NCBI GenBank assembly: GCA_023382975.1
Contig: JAHDXO010000074.1
Location: 1-45,162 of the forward strand
Direction: 5' to 3'
DNA length: 45,162 bases
Origin: Pirellulaceae bacterium
GTDB taxonomy: Bacteria; Planctomycetota; Planctomycetia; Pirellulales; Pirellulaceae
Shown: positions 9,317 to 16,860 of the stretch, piece by piece
Layout of the letters: the number at the start of each line of letters is the position of its first letter
Numbering within the stretch: the stretch's first letter is position 1
The notes under the pieces: model-generated
What the model was told of the DNA's origin: nothing
What the model saw: the letters and a program-made list of their open reading frames with translations, nothing else
Database searches by the model: none
Made by a program: the position numbers and the translations under genes

Positions 9317-9690
9317 CTGGGCTTCTCCAATTTGTCGGCAGCTTTCCCGACGTGGCCCAGAGCTAGTCGGAGATCGCTACGTCTACAACACTCATCTGGC
9401 ATCGGTTTGTAGCAGTTGGTGAATTCACAACAACTGTATCGATTGAGAGAGCTTCCCTGAATTTCCTAAATTCTCTGTCGGCAAATCCGCCAAGCGTGTC
9501 GGTCAAATCGACACGGTGGGATTCGTCCGGCATCTTGAAAGACGATCGCAGGGGTCTTTTCCAGTCTTTTTCCGGAATCGCATCCCTGGCATAGCAGTTG
9601 CTGCTTTTTTCTTGTCTGGCAGTGCGCTAACTGGGTTCATGGATGGCTTTGTGGGTGCGTTCGCCAGAACGTGAGGAAAGGAAATCCCCA
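9317..9690. promoter_or_regulatory. Divergent regulatory spacer with three inverted repeats (receptor / hemP-tonB)
   Basis: This spacer holds no convincing gene and must carry both divergent promoters. Three perfect inverted repeats stand out. CAGTTG at 9413-9418 pairs with CAACTG at 9431-9436 and encloses the 10-bp palindrome GTGAATTCAC. GAATTT-CCT-AAATTC lies at 9459-9473. GTGTCG (9496-9501) pairs with CGACAC (9509-9514). Their size and spacing fit operators for dimeric regulators. None matches the classical Fur box. Which promoter each serves cannot be told from sequence. Confidence 0.5.
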
Positions 9691-9885
9691 ATGACCCATG
9701 ATCCGCACAGATCGGACCCCCAATCCGAGATAGCTGCCACCCCTGCATCGACGGACGGATCGCGTCCGTTGATCATCCGGTCGGAGGACTTGTTGCAGGG
9801 ACGGCGCGAAATCTGGATCGCGCACGGCGAGGACATGTACCGGCTGCGACTAACGTCGTCGGGCAGGTTATACTTGTCGAAGTAA
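9691..9885 (+). CDS. hemP: HemP family hemin uptake protein
   Basis: This small gene encodes 64 residues. I chose the ATG at 9691 because GAGGAAAGG lies about 10 bases upstream; an in-frame ATG at 9643 has no such site. The C-terminal half matches the HemP family: a leucine-led LLQGRREIWI, then AHGEDMYRLR, then LTSSGRLYLSK at the very end. The N-terminal half is polar and variable, as is usual. HemP proteins occur in haem and iron uptake loci, and in some bacteria they activate transcription of the outer-membrane haem receptor. Here the gene sits 35 bp before tonB and is divergent from a TonB-dependent receptor, the classical setting. I am confident of the family; the regulatory role is inference. 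Confidence 0.87.
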   Translation: MTHDPHRSDPQSEIAATPASTDGSRPLIIRSEDLLQGRREIWIAHGEDMYRLRLTSSGRLYLSK

Positions 9886-9920
9886 CGGGACGGAATCAGC
9901 CTCCGTCCCCACCTAGGACC

Positions 9921-10721
9921 ATGACCAAAACGATCATCACTGCACTCGGACGCCCGACCATCACCAATGCCTTGCTTTGGTCGCTCGGGTTCCATCTGAG
10001 TGTGGCGGCGGCCTCCTCCTATCCGTGGGCTCGATTGGTCGATCGGGTGACCCTGGCGGGAACGCGGAACGTCGTCCAGGTTGATGTATCGATTACCGCG
10101 GAAACGCCGCGCCCTGCAGAAGAAGTCGCCGTGCCGATGGAGTTCGAACCGCCGCCGCCCGTGGCTGAGCAGCAGGTGGTCGCGCGGCCGCCTGACGAGA
10201 GCTTGGCGCAAGTCGATCAGGTGCCGCTCGACCCCGTACCGCAAGAGGCGCCCCTGAGCGAGCGGACGGTGGCAGTGCCTGCCCCAGACAGTCCCGTTGC
10301 TTCCCCGGACTCCACGCATGTCGTTCGGCGCGAGCCGATCGATACGCCGCCGGATTCCAGCAAGACGCCGCCGCTCCATCTGCCGCGTCGCGAGTTGGCA
10401 TTCGATCGGCCGCAGATCAGCGTCGCGGCGGTGCAAATTGCTGGAGTTGACGACACGTTGCCTCCCGAATTGTTGGACAACACGCCGCCGACCTATCCCG
10501 CGGCGGCGATCGCCCGTGGCTTGGAGGGCACGGTGCTATTGCGGTTGTACATCGCTACGACTGGGATGGTGGAGCGAGTGGAGGTTGTCACCTCGAGTGG
10601 TCACGGCATTCTCGATGCCGCTGCCGTCGAAGCGGTCAGTCGGTGGCGCGCCCGTCCTGCCCAACGAGCGGGCATCGCCGTGCCGACCGTCGAATTGCTG
10701 CCGGTGCGTTTCCGGCTTTGA
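9921..10721 (+). CDS. tonB: TonB family energy transducer
   Basis: The 266-residue protein has an N-terminal membrane anchor (about 16-36, NALLWSLGFHLSVAAASSYP), a long proline- and acid-rich spacer (for example EFEPPPPVAEQQ) and a C-terminal TonB domain. That domain reads PPTYPAAAIARGLEGTVLLR, then GMVERVEVVTSSGHGILDAA, then AVEAVSRWRARPA. This is the normal order for a protein that carries proton-motive energy from ExbB/ExbD to outer-membrane receptors. TAGGAC lies a few bases before the start. No exbB or exbD is present in the window, so the motor must be encoded elsewhere. It follows hemP by 35 bp, probably in one transcript, and most likely serves the divergent receptor at 7046-9316. Confidence 0.92.
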   Translation: MTKTIITALGRPTITNALLWSLGFHLSVAAASSYPWARLVDRVTLAGTRNVVQVDVSITAETPRPAEEVAVPMEFEPPPPVAEQQVVARPPDESLAQVDQVPLDPVPQEAPLSERTVAVPAPDSPVASPDSTHVVRREPIDTPPDSSKTPPLHLPRRELAFDRPQISVAAVQIAGVDDTLPPELLDNTPPTYPAAAIARGLEGTVLLRLYIATTGMVERVEVVTSSGHGILDAAAVEAVSRWRARPAQRAGIAVPTVELLPVRFRL

Positions 10722-10756
10722 TCGCTTGGCCCGCACCGCAGTACTTGAAGTTGCGT

Positions 10757-10841
10757 GTAGTCGAATTCGGGAGAATTCGTTGGTTGTTTCGCAAGGGAAC
10801 GGCCACCAACCCAGAGTCCGAATTCTCACGAATTCGGCTAC
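10757..10841. repeat. Palindromic intergenic repeat (GAATTC family), copy 1
   Basis: Two arms face each other downstream of tonB. The left arm (10757-10779) contains GAATTCGGGAGAATTC and the right arm (10818-10841) contains GAATTCTCACGAATTC followed by GGCTAC. Between them TTGGT (10780-10784) pairs with ACCAA (10805-10809), so a nested stem-loop can form. Related copies lie at 24306-24353 and 26908-27009. It could stop transcription or stabilise the tonB mRNA end, but there is no T-run. Confidence 0.75.
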
Positions 10842-10961
10842 TCCCCGTCGAAAAGGCCAACTTCGCGGCTGTCGAAATCTCCGAAAGCATTCTTGACGCG
10901 CCAATTCGGTCAAGCGTACACTGATATCAGGAATCGGGGTTGCGTGACTTCTGCCCCAGGG

Positions 10962-11363
10962 ATGCTTATGCGTCAGCCGCGAACGATGATCAAAATGGTG
11001 GCGTTAGCCGGTTACCTGATCACGGTAACCGCTGCGATGCCGTTGCATCATTGCGACCATCATCGGTCCGATGCCGTCGGGGCGGCGACCAGCGGCGGAT
11101 GCGAGCATTGCGTCGAAACCTGTCCGAATCGCCTTGCCTTCGATGGCGGAACATCCAGTCGGCTTGACGGCTTCGAAGGGAGCCACTGTCCAGACGATTG
11201 TTTCATCTGTTATGTGCTGGCTCAGAAGAGTCTCTCGATCTTCGCGGCTGCGGCCCTCGGTTGGGACGAAATCGTCTCAGAGATCCCCTGCTCAGAGCCC
11301 AGTCCGCCGACGCTTTCGCTGCGGTTTTCTGCTCCTATCCGCGCTCCTCCCCACATCGCGTGA
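10962..11363 (+). CDS. Cys/His-rich exported protein, DUF2946-like
   Basis: The 133-residue reading starts at ATG 10962; the ATG at 10968 is an alternative, and neither has a strong ribosome binding site. A hydrophobic segment near the N-terminus (MVALAGYLITVTAAMP) should act as signal or anchor. It is followed by clusters of possible metal ligands: PLHHCDHHRSD, CEHCVETCPNR and HCPDDCFICYVLAQK, and the protein ends IRAPPH. This pattern resembles DUF2946-type proteins found near metal transport genes, whose biochemistry is poorly known. It lies just after the haem uptake genes, separated from tonB by a palindromic repeat, so it may have its own transcript. A role in metal handling is inferred from ligand content and location only. 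Confidence 0.6.
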   Translation: MLMRQPRTMIKMVALAGYLITVTAAMPLHHCDHHRSDAVGAATSGGCEHCVETCPNRLAFDGGTSSRLDGFEGSHCPDDCFICYVLAQKSLSIFAAAALGWDEIVSEIPCSEPSPPTLSLRFSAPIRAPPHIA

Positions 11364-11461
11364 AATCCGCCATCGGTCCGATTTTCACGCAGGTTGTGCG
11401 CCGTTGCGTGCGTGCGCTCGCAATTGTTGACGCGCAATCATCCCTGGGAGGTAGGTTAGTC

Positions 11462-12376
11462 ATGTTCCGGCGACAGTCTGGTTTTACCCTCGTTGAATTA
11501 TTGGTCGTCATCGCCATTATTGGCATTTTGGTCGCGTTGCTTATGCCCGCCATTCAGATGGCCCGCGAAGCGGCGCGTCGCTCGTCGTGCAGCAACAACA
11601 TGAAGCAGATCGGGTTGGGTCTGCACATGTATCACGACACGTTCGGCCGTCTGCCGGCCGGTTGGAGAGCTTACGACCCGGCCAACGGCCAGCCATTTTG
11701 GTTCGGGCTTCCAGGCTGGGCGTGGAGCACCAGCATCCTGCCGTACATGGAGCAAACCGCCGTGTTTGGAGATGCAGTGCATTTCGAGTATCCGATCAGC
11801 GATCCGATCAACGCGGACGCGCGGCTGGCCCGGATCAAGATCTACCGCTGTCCGACCGACATCGGCGGCGACATCTTCGATCTGCCCGGAGGAGGGCCTA
11901 CGGTCGGCAGCCCAGCGACCTTTCCGTTGCAGATGGCCACGGGAAACTACATTGGCATGTTCGGCACGGTCAACTTCCGCGATGTTTGCAGCCCGTCGTC
12001 CGCCACGTTCAACGGCTGCGCGGGCGACGGCACGTTCATGCTCAACCGCCAGTTCCGTTTTGCGGATATCCTGGACGGTTTGAGCACGACGCTGGTCGCC
12101 GGCGAACGGAATTCGGCCTTTGCGCCGTCGACGTGGCTGGGCGTTGTGAGCGGCGGCCAGCACGGCGTGGCGCGAATCGCCGGAGTCGCCGCCTTTCCGC
12201 CCAACTCGACGGCGGCGGCCGAGCATTACTTCCACAACTTCAGCAGCTTCCATCCGGCCGGTACGAATTTTCTGGCCGCCGATGGTTCGGTGCGTCTGAT
12301 CGCCGAGACCATCGACCTGTCAATCTACCACGCTCTGGCCACGCGGGCCGGCCACGAAGTCGTGGGCCAGTACTGA
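11462..12376 (+). CDS. DUF1559 pseudopilin-like protein
   Basis: The start is set at ATG 11462, preceded by GGGAGGT, giving 304 residues; the open frame extends further upstream without coding character. The N-terminus (FRRQSGFTLVELLVV, then IAIIGILVALLMPAI) is a type IV pilin/type II pseudopilin signal with cleavage after Gly. It is followed by AREAARRSSCSNNMKQIGLG, typical of DUF1559 (SBP_bac_10). The C-terminal motif FHPAGTNFLAADGSVRLI is the H-x9-DG-type signature. DUF1559 proteins are massively amplified in planctomycetes. They are thought to be surface or periplasmic and have no proven function. It stands alone between the haem block and the first toroid gene; a second member lies at 18035. 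Confidence 0.92.
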   Translation: MFRRQSGFTLVELLVVIAIIGILVALLMPAIQMAREAARRSSCSNNMKQIGLGLHMYHDTFGRLPAGWRAYDPANGQPFWFGLPGWAWSTSILPYMEQTAVFGDAVHFEYPISDPINADARLARIKIYRCPTDIGGDIFDLPGGGPTVGSPATFPLQMATGNYIGMFGTVNFRDVCSPSSATFNGCAGDGTFMLNRQFRFADILDGLSTTLVAGERNSAFAPSTWLGVVSGGQHGVARIAGVAAFPPNSTAAAEHYFHNFSSFHPAGTNFLAADGSVRLIAETIDLSIYHALATRAGHEVVGQY

Positions 12377-12717
12377 CGCGATCCGATACGAGCTACTGAC
12401 GCGGCCATTGGCGCAGCGCTTTCACCAAGCGATCCCTCACGTCCGGGGTCGTGGCCCATTGGCCGCTTGTCGTTTTGGCGGCGAAGCAGTCCGAATCGGC
12501 GATCCACCACTTCCGGCGCGGCGGCGCATGTCGAGGCGACCGACATTCGTGTCGGAAAAACCGACGTCGGTGCAAACGTCGCGCCGGGGCGTGGGCTAGC
12601 GCAACCCTCAATTCTCAAGGCAATGTTGCGAAAGCTGTGCCATATCGCGCCCACGGTACGCCGGTTGCTATCCACTGTACCGGTAGATCGGAAACCACAG
12701 AATTCGGGAGAGAAACA
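12377..12717. other. Intergenic region with hairpin and palindrome, no clear gene
   Basis: I see no supported gene in these 341 bp. A minus-strand frame ending near 12393 reads KWWIADSDCFAAKTTSGQWA and might be a gene scrap, but I cannot name it. CCGACA-TTCG-TGTCGG (12540-12555) can fold into a hairpin with a stable tetraloop, and the perfect palindrome ACCGACGTCGGT lies at 12560-12571, separated by an A-run. On the minus strand the second element is followed by TTTT. The promoter for the toroid gene must lie in the right part. The 3' edge has CAGAATTCGGGAGAG, which supplies the ribosome binding site and resembles the GAATTC repeat family. Confidence 0.4.
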
Positions 12718-13839
12718 ATGCGAGTATGGCGATCGGTCGTTGCAACGATGGTTTGTGCGGGGCTTACGATGGCTGTGCCGGATCTGAGCGCAGCCGAAGC
12801 GAAGTCCGTGGGACCTGATCCTCAACTGTACGAAACGACGGTTGGTCGGGCGATTCAGTTCCTCACCGCGAGCCAGTCGGACGATGGGTCGCTCAGTTCC
12901 CACGTGGGGATCGGCCCGACGGCGTTGGCCGCCCTGGGCTTGCTACGCAGTGGGCGTACCGCGGCCGATCCGCGCGTGGCCCAGTCGCTGAAGTATTTGG
13001 AGGAGTCCACCCAGGAAAGCGGAGGCATCCATACGCCGGGCAGTCGCATCTCGATCTACGAAACGTGCATCGCCCTGGTCTGCTTCCAGGAAGCCAACCG
13101 CGACGGACGTTTCGACAAGGCCATCCGGGAGGCGGAGAAGTTCATCCGCGGCGGACAATGGGACGAGAGCAAGGGAAGGGACGCGTCCGACCCGGCCTAC
13201 GGTGGCGCCGGCTACGGTGGCAAATCGCGGCCGGACCTGTCGAACACGGCGTTCTTGATCGACGCGCTGAAGTCCTGCGGGGCCGGAGCCGACGATCCGG
13301 CGATCCAGCGGGCGCTGACGTTTGTTTCCCGCTGCCAGAACCTGGAAACCGAACACAACACCACGCCGTTTGCTGCCAAGGTGAACGACGGCGGGTTCTA
13401 CTACACCCCCGTACTGGAACGGCAGAACGAGGAGAGGCAGACGCCCAACGGCGGTCTGAGGAGCTACGGCTCGATGTCGTATTCGGGCTTGAAGAGCATG
13501 GTGTACGCCGGCCTGACGCCGGACGATCCGCGAGTCAAGGCGGCCTTCGACTGGATCCGCAAGCACTACGACGTCAAGACCAATCCCGGCATGGGCGACG
13601 CGGGCCTGTACTACTACTACCACACGTTTGCCAAGGCGCTGGATGCGTTGGGGATCGACGAGATCGAGGACGCCAAGGGCGAAAAGCACGACTGGCGCCG
13701 GGATCTGACCGAGGAACTCGCGCGACGCCAGCAAGCGAACGGTTCCTGGGTCAACGACAACGCCCAGTGGATGGAAGGCGATCCCAACCTGGCGACGGCT
13801 TTTGCACTGCTCGCCCTGTCCTATTGCCGGCCCAAGTAG
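12718..13839 (+). CDS. Exported prenyltransferase/squalene-oxidase-repeat protein, paralogue 1
   Basis: Starting at ATG 12718 (GGGAGAGA just upstream), this 373-residue protein has a Sec signal ending near DLSAAEA. The mature part is one alpha/alpha toroid of squalene-cyclase type, with repeated Q-x-x-x-G-x-W/L-like turns (ASQSDDGSLSSHVGIG, GGLRSYGSMSYSGLKSM, RRQQANGSWVNDNAQW). It is about half the length of true squalene-hopene cyclases, and I see no DxDDTA acid motif, so cyclase activity is unlikely. Aromatic and acidic residues are abundant (GLYYYYHT). The homologue at 15543 shares long runs, including FVSRCQNLETEHNTTPFA. Its stop codon lies within a 25-bp tandem duplication. Binding or processing of an extracytoplasmic ligand is plausible; the true role is unknown. 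Confidence 0.85.
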   Translation: MRVWRSVVATMVCAGLTMAVPDLSAAEAKSVGPDPQLYETTVGRAIQFLTASQSDDGSLSSHVGIGPTALAALGLLRSGRTAADPRVAQSLKYLEESTQESGGIHTPGSRISIYETCIALVCFQEANRDGRFDKAIREAEKFIRGGQWDESKGRDASDPAYGGAGYGGKSRPDLSNTAFLIDALKSCGAGADDPAIQRALTFVSRCQNLETEHNTTPFAAKVNDGGFYYTPVLERQNEERQTPNGGLRSYGSMSYSGLKSMVYAGLTPDDPRVKAAFDWIRKHYDVKTNPGMGDAGLYYYYHTFAKALDALGIDEIEDAKGEKHDWRRDLTEELARRQQANGSWVNDNAQWMEGDPNLATAFALLALSYCRPK

Positions 13840-13873
13840 ACGAACGAGTTGCCGGCCCAAGTAGACGAACGAG
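13824..13873 (+). repeat. 25-bp perfect tandem duplication spanning a stop codon
   Basis: The unit at 13824-13848 (beginning TTGCCGGCCCAAGTAGACG) is repeated exactly at 13849-13873. The first copy contains the TAG stop of the upstream toroid gene. The 25-bp length shifts the frame by one, so the second copy reads LPAQVDERA instead of CRPK-stop. Replication slippage is the simplest cause. Confidence 0.93.
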
Positions 13874-13989
13874 CCGCTCGATGGCCGCTCGGTTTCGCCG
13901 CGACGCTTCTGTTGTGCGGTCTGGTTGCGGTGCTTCCGGCAATTGTGGCGGGGTGCAAACAACCGGCCGCTTTGGTGAAATCGACGTAG
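13849..13989 (+). CDS. Candidate small lipoprotein or lipoprotein relic
   Basis: In the same frame as the upstream toroid gene, after its stop, an open stretch runs to TAG at 13987-13989. From TTG 13849 it would give 46 residues: a short Arg-containing start, a hydrophobic core (GFAATLLLCGLVAVLPAIVA) and a lipobox VAGC, then only KQPAALVKST. The signal and lipobox are convincing in order and spacing. There is no ATG or GTG start in frame and no clear ribosome binding site, and the mature part is only about 11 residues. It may be a real small lipoprotein using TTG, or the remaining front end of a decayed lipoprotein gene. It lies between the toroid gene and eboD. Confidence 0.35.
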   Translation: MPAQVDERAARWPLGFAATLLLCGLVAVLPAIVAGCKQPAALVKST

Positions 13990-14055
13990 ACCGATGCGTG
14001 ATCCAAGTTCACGACAATTTCTAACCCACCGTTTTCCGTTTGCCGACTACAGCCC

Positions 14056-15270
14056 ATGAACACTGCTTGGAAAATCGGTTCGCTCGATGTGCCCTTCACC
14101 GTGCCGTTCGTCCACCGGCTGCGGTTCACTCGCGACGTCTTCGGAGAGGACCGGCTCGTGTTGGCGCAGTTGCTGGAACCGGCAGAGGGCCCGCGCGCGA
14201 GGGTACAGTTCTGGGTGGATGCCAATGTTGCCGCGGCCCACCCGGCGTTGCCCGGCAAGATTGACCGTTTCGCCTCCGAGTTCGCAGACCGGCTAACCGT
14301 GACAGGGCCGCCCCAGGTGGTTCCTGGCGGTGAAGCGTTGAAGAACGACATCCACGCCCTGCAGCCGATGCTCACCGAGTTCCATGCTGCCCGGCTCGAT
14401 CGCCGCAGCTATGTCGTCGTCATCGGCGGCGGGGCGGTTTTGGACGCTGTGGGATTTGCAACCTCGATTGCCCATCGGGGCCTGCGATTGGTGCGATTGC
14501 CTGCCACGACACTGGCCCAGGCGGATTCGGGCGTCGGAGTCAAGAACGGCGTCAATCTGTTCCGCACCAAGAACTGGCTGGGGGCCTTCGCCGTGCCGTG
14601 GGCCGTGGTGAACGACGCCCACTTGCTGGAGACTCTGGCCGATCGCGACTTCCTGGCCGGGTTCGCCGAGGCGGTCAAGGTCGCTCTGCTGAAGGACCGG
14701 CGACTGTTTGAGGAACTTTGCGAGGCGGCAGACCGGATTCGTCGTCGAGACATGGCGGTGTGCCTGCCCATCATCAGGCGGTCGGCGGAGTTGCATCTGG
14801 AACATATTACCCGCGGTGGCGATCCGTTCGAAATGCTCCAGGCGCGCCCGCTGGATTACGGCCACTGGTCGGCACACAAGCTGGAAGCCATGAGCGGCTT
14901 TGAGTTGCGGCACGGCGAGGCGGTAGCGATCGGTGTCGCGATCGACACGGTCTACGCCTCGCTGGCCCTCGGTCTCGACCCCGGCGACGCAGCACGCGTG
15001 CTGGCCTGTCTCGTCCAGTTGGGATTTGCGCTGGATCATCCCCAGCTCGGTGATCTTCCGCAGTTGCTGACCGGCCTGGAGGAGTTCCGGCAGCATCTCG
15101 GCGGCGAACTGACGCTCACGATGCTCGAGGCCATCGGGCGGCCGGTGGATGTCCATGACGTCGATCCCAACCTCATGGTCCGAGCCATCGAGCAGGTTCG
15201 GCTGTCCGCACGATCTCCGCGTCTAGCCCGGCGCAGATGTGTGACCCGATCGGAACCTTGCGGGCAGTGA
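14056..15270 (+). CDS. eboD: EboD-like sugar-phosphate cyclase (3-dehydroquinate synthase superfamily)
   Basis: This 404-residue protein belongs to the NAD-dependent sugar-phosphate cyclases. Its motifs are those of EboD rather than shikimate-pathway AroB: GGGAVLDAVG from residue 124, DSGVGVKNGVN at 157-167 (AroB has DSSVGGKTGVN), DPFEMLQARPLDYGHWSAHK from 256, and RHGEAVAIGVAIDTVY with H286. Metal ligands are likely to include H270 or H274 and H286. EboD is one of the ebo cluster proteins, which in algae and several bacteria are linked to moving a precursor to the cell envelope. No other ebo gene lies in this window, so this copy is stand-alone. It has no obvious ribosome binding site. The last ~16 residues (basic, RLARRRCVTRSEPCGQ) look like an added tail. 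Confidence 0.85.
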   Translation: MNTAWKIGSLDVPFTVPFVHRLRFTRDVFGEDRLVLAQLLEPAEGPRARVQFWVDANVAAAHPALPGKIDRFASEFADRLTVTGPPQVVPGGEALKNDIHALQPMLTEFHAARLDRRSYVVVIGGGAVLDAVGFATSIAHRGLRLVRLPATTLAQADSGVGVKNGVNLFRTKNWLGAFAVPWAVVNDAHLLETLADRDFLAGFAEAVKVALLKDRRLFEELCEAADRIRRRDMAVCLPIIRRSAELHLEHITRGGDPFEMLQARPLDYGHWSAHKLEAMSGFELRHGEAVAIGVAIDTVYASLALGLDPGDAARVLACLVQLGFALDHPQLGDLPQLLTGLEEFRQHLGGELTLTMLEAIGRPVDVHDVDPNLMVRAIEQVRLSARSPRLARRRCVTRSEPCGQ

Positions 15271-15361
15271 AGGGTTGAATTTCCATTGAACTTCCGTACA
15301 GCATGTGCCAATCGGGCGTTCGCAAGACGATGCTCGACAGATTCTGTGTCCCCCTTGATTC

Positions 15362-15493
15362 GGAGACGGTACCTCGACGGGAGTCTCGGCCATCTGGATC
15401 GCAGAGGCCCTGCGCAAGACGGACGGCCAATTGATCACACACGAGATCGAGCCGGAGGTTGCCGCCCAGGCGCGGGCGTCAGCATTACTCTGA
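15362..15493 (+). pseudogene. O-methyltransferase fragment
   Basis: A short open stretch ends in TGA at 15491-15493 and reads GTSTGVSAIWIAEALRK, then TDGQLITHEIEPEVAAQARA. This is motif I and the following strand of a class I SAM-dependent O-methyltransferase (the E/GTSTGVS glycine-rich loop and the acidic residue in HEIEP that binds the ribose). An in-frame stop lies at 15356-15358, and the rest of the ~200-residue enzyme is missing. In another frame just upstream, PLDSETV could be the preceding part, which suggests a deletion with frameshift. It lies between eboD and the second toroid gene and is surely inactive. Confidence 0.7.
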
Positions 15494-15542
15494 AGAAACG
15501 TTGAACTGAGCGCAGACCGACGAGGCATTAGGAGAACTTGTT

Positions 15543-16676
15543 ATGACGAAGATGTGGCTTCCTTTGTTTTTGGCCGCGATGGCGGCTTCACCATCGATCG
15601 GCGCCGAGTCGGCTTCGCCCGCAGGCGCAGATGCGAGTACCTATGAGCGGACCGTATCGAAAGCGATTGAGTACTTGACAACCAAAGGCCAAGCGGAAGA
15701 CGGGTCTTTCAGCCGTCACGCAGGAATCGGCGTCACGGCCTTGGTGACGACCGCGCTGTTGCGGCACGGCCGGACCCTTCACGATCCCGTGGTGGCCGCC
15801 GGCATCAAGTGCTTGGAGTCGTCGGTTCAGCCCGACGGCGGCGTCTATCAGCCGGACACGCTGTACGGCAACTATGAGACCTGTCTGGCGATTCTCTGCT
15901 TCCAGGAGGCCAACAAGGACGGACGGTATGACCGACTGATTCAGCGGGCCGACTGCTTCCTGAAAGGGATTCAATGGGACGAAACCGAGGGCAAGGACGC
16001 TTCGGATTTCGCGTATGGCGGCGGCGGTTACGGGAAACACAAACGGCCGGATCTATCGAACACCAGTTTCTTGGTCGACGCTTTGCGGGCTGCCGGCAAT
16101 GATGTGGACAGCGACGCGATGCAGCGGGCGTTGGCTTTTGTTTCCCGTTGCCAAAACTTGGAGACCGAACACAACACCACACCGTTCGCGAGTAAGGAAC
16201 CCGACGGCGGTTTCTACTACACCTGCGCAGCGGGCGGTTCCAGCCAGGCTGGGCAGACGCCCAACGGCGGCCTGCGCAGCTACGGTTCGATGACGTACGC
16301 CGGCCTCAAGAGCATGATCTACGCGGGCGTGCGTGCCGACGATCCGCGAGTCAAGGCGGCGCTTGCGTGGTTGCGCAAGCACTACGATCTGAAATCGAAT
16401 CCCGGTATGGGCGCTGCCGGGTTGTACTACTATTATCACACGGCGGCCAAGGCGCTGGATGCGGTGGGCGAGGAGACGTTCGTGGATCAGGACGGGACCA
16501 GGCACGACTGGCGAGCCGAACTGATTGCCGAATTGGCGTCCCGCCAGCAGGACAACGGGGCGTGGGTCAACGAAAACGACCGGTGGCTGGAGGGCGATCC
16601 GAACTTGGTCACGGGTTACGCCCTGCTGGCTCTGAGCTACTGTCGCAAAACAAACGCCGATCGGGGAGGCGAGTGA
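15543..16676 (+). CDS. Exported prenyltransferase/squalene-oxidase-repeat protein, paralogue 2
   Basis: The protein has 377 residues, with GGAGA about 8 bases before the ATG and a Sec signal ending near SIGAESA. It is a close paralogue of the protein at 12718, with shared segments at the same places: KDASDFAYGGGGYGKH, RPDLSNTSFLVDALR, FVSRCQNLETEHNTTPFA, TPNGGLRSYGSMTYAGLKSM, NPGMGAAGLYYYYHTAAKAL and GDPNLVTGYALLALSYC. The strict conservation of the aromatic GLYYYYHT stretch and of ETEHNTTPF suggests a shared binding site inside the toroid. No cyclase DxDD motif is seen. The two copies flank eboD and an O-methyltransferase relic, so an earlier tandem duplication followed by insertions is likely. 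It is followed after 184 bp by the first TIM-barrel twin on the same strand. Confidence 0.85.
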   Translation: MTKMWLPLFLAAMAASPSIGAESASPAGADASTYERTVSKAIEYLTTKGQAEDGSFSRHAGIGVTALVTTALLRHGRTLHDPVVAAGIKCLESSVQPDGGVYQPDTLYGNYETCLAILCFQEANKDGRYDRLIQRADCFLKGIQWDETEGKDASDFAYGGGGYGKHKRPDLSNTSFLVDALRAAGNDVDSDAMQRALAFVSRCQNLETEHNTTPFASKEPDGGFYYTCAAGGSSQAGQTPNGGLRSYGSMTYAGLKSMIYAGVRADDPRVKAALAWLRKHYDLKSNPGMGAAGLYYYYHTAAKALDAVGEETFVDQDGTRHDWRAELIAELASRQQDNGAWVNENDRWLEGDPNLVTGYALLALSYCRKTNADRGGE

Positions 16677-16860
16677 GCGGGCCTGACAGCAGCGTGAACG
16701 TCGGCCCTGAACAACTGACCGAAGGCATCGATGAATCGGCAAACGCGCCAGTGCTTCGCGACCGCTGTGGTCCAGTTTCTGGGGGCCACTTCCGGACACC
16801 CCGGAGGCGATGGGTACGAAAACCGTGTCTTGTGATTTCTACGGTAGGGAGGACGACACC

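Noticed and set aside
9317..9690. A classical Fur box upstream of the receptor or hemP
   Set aside because: I searched by eye for GATAATGATAATCATTATC-like sequence and found none; only unrelated inverted repeats are present.
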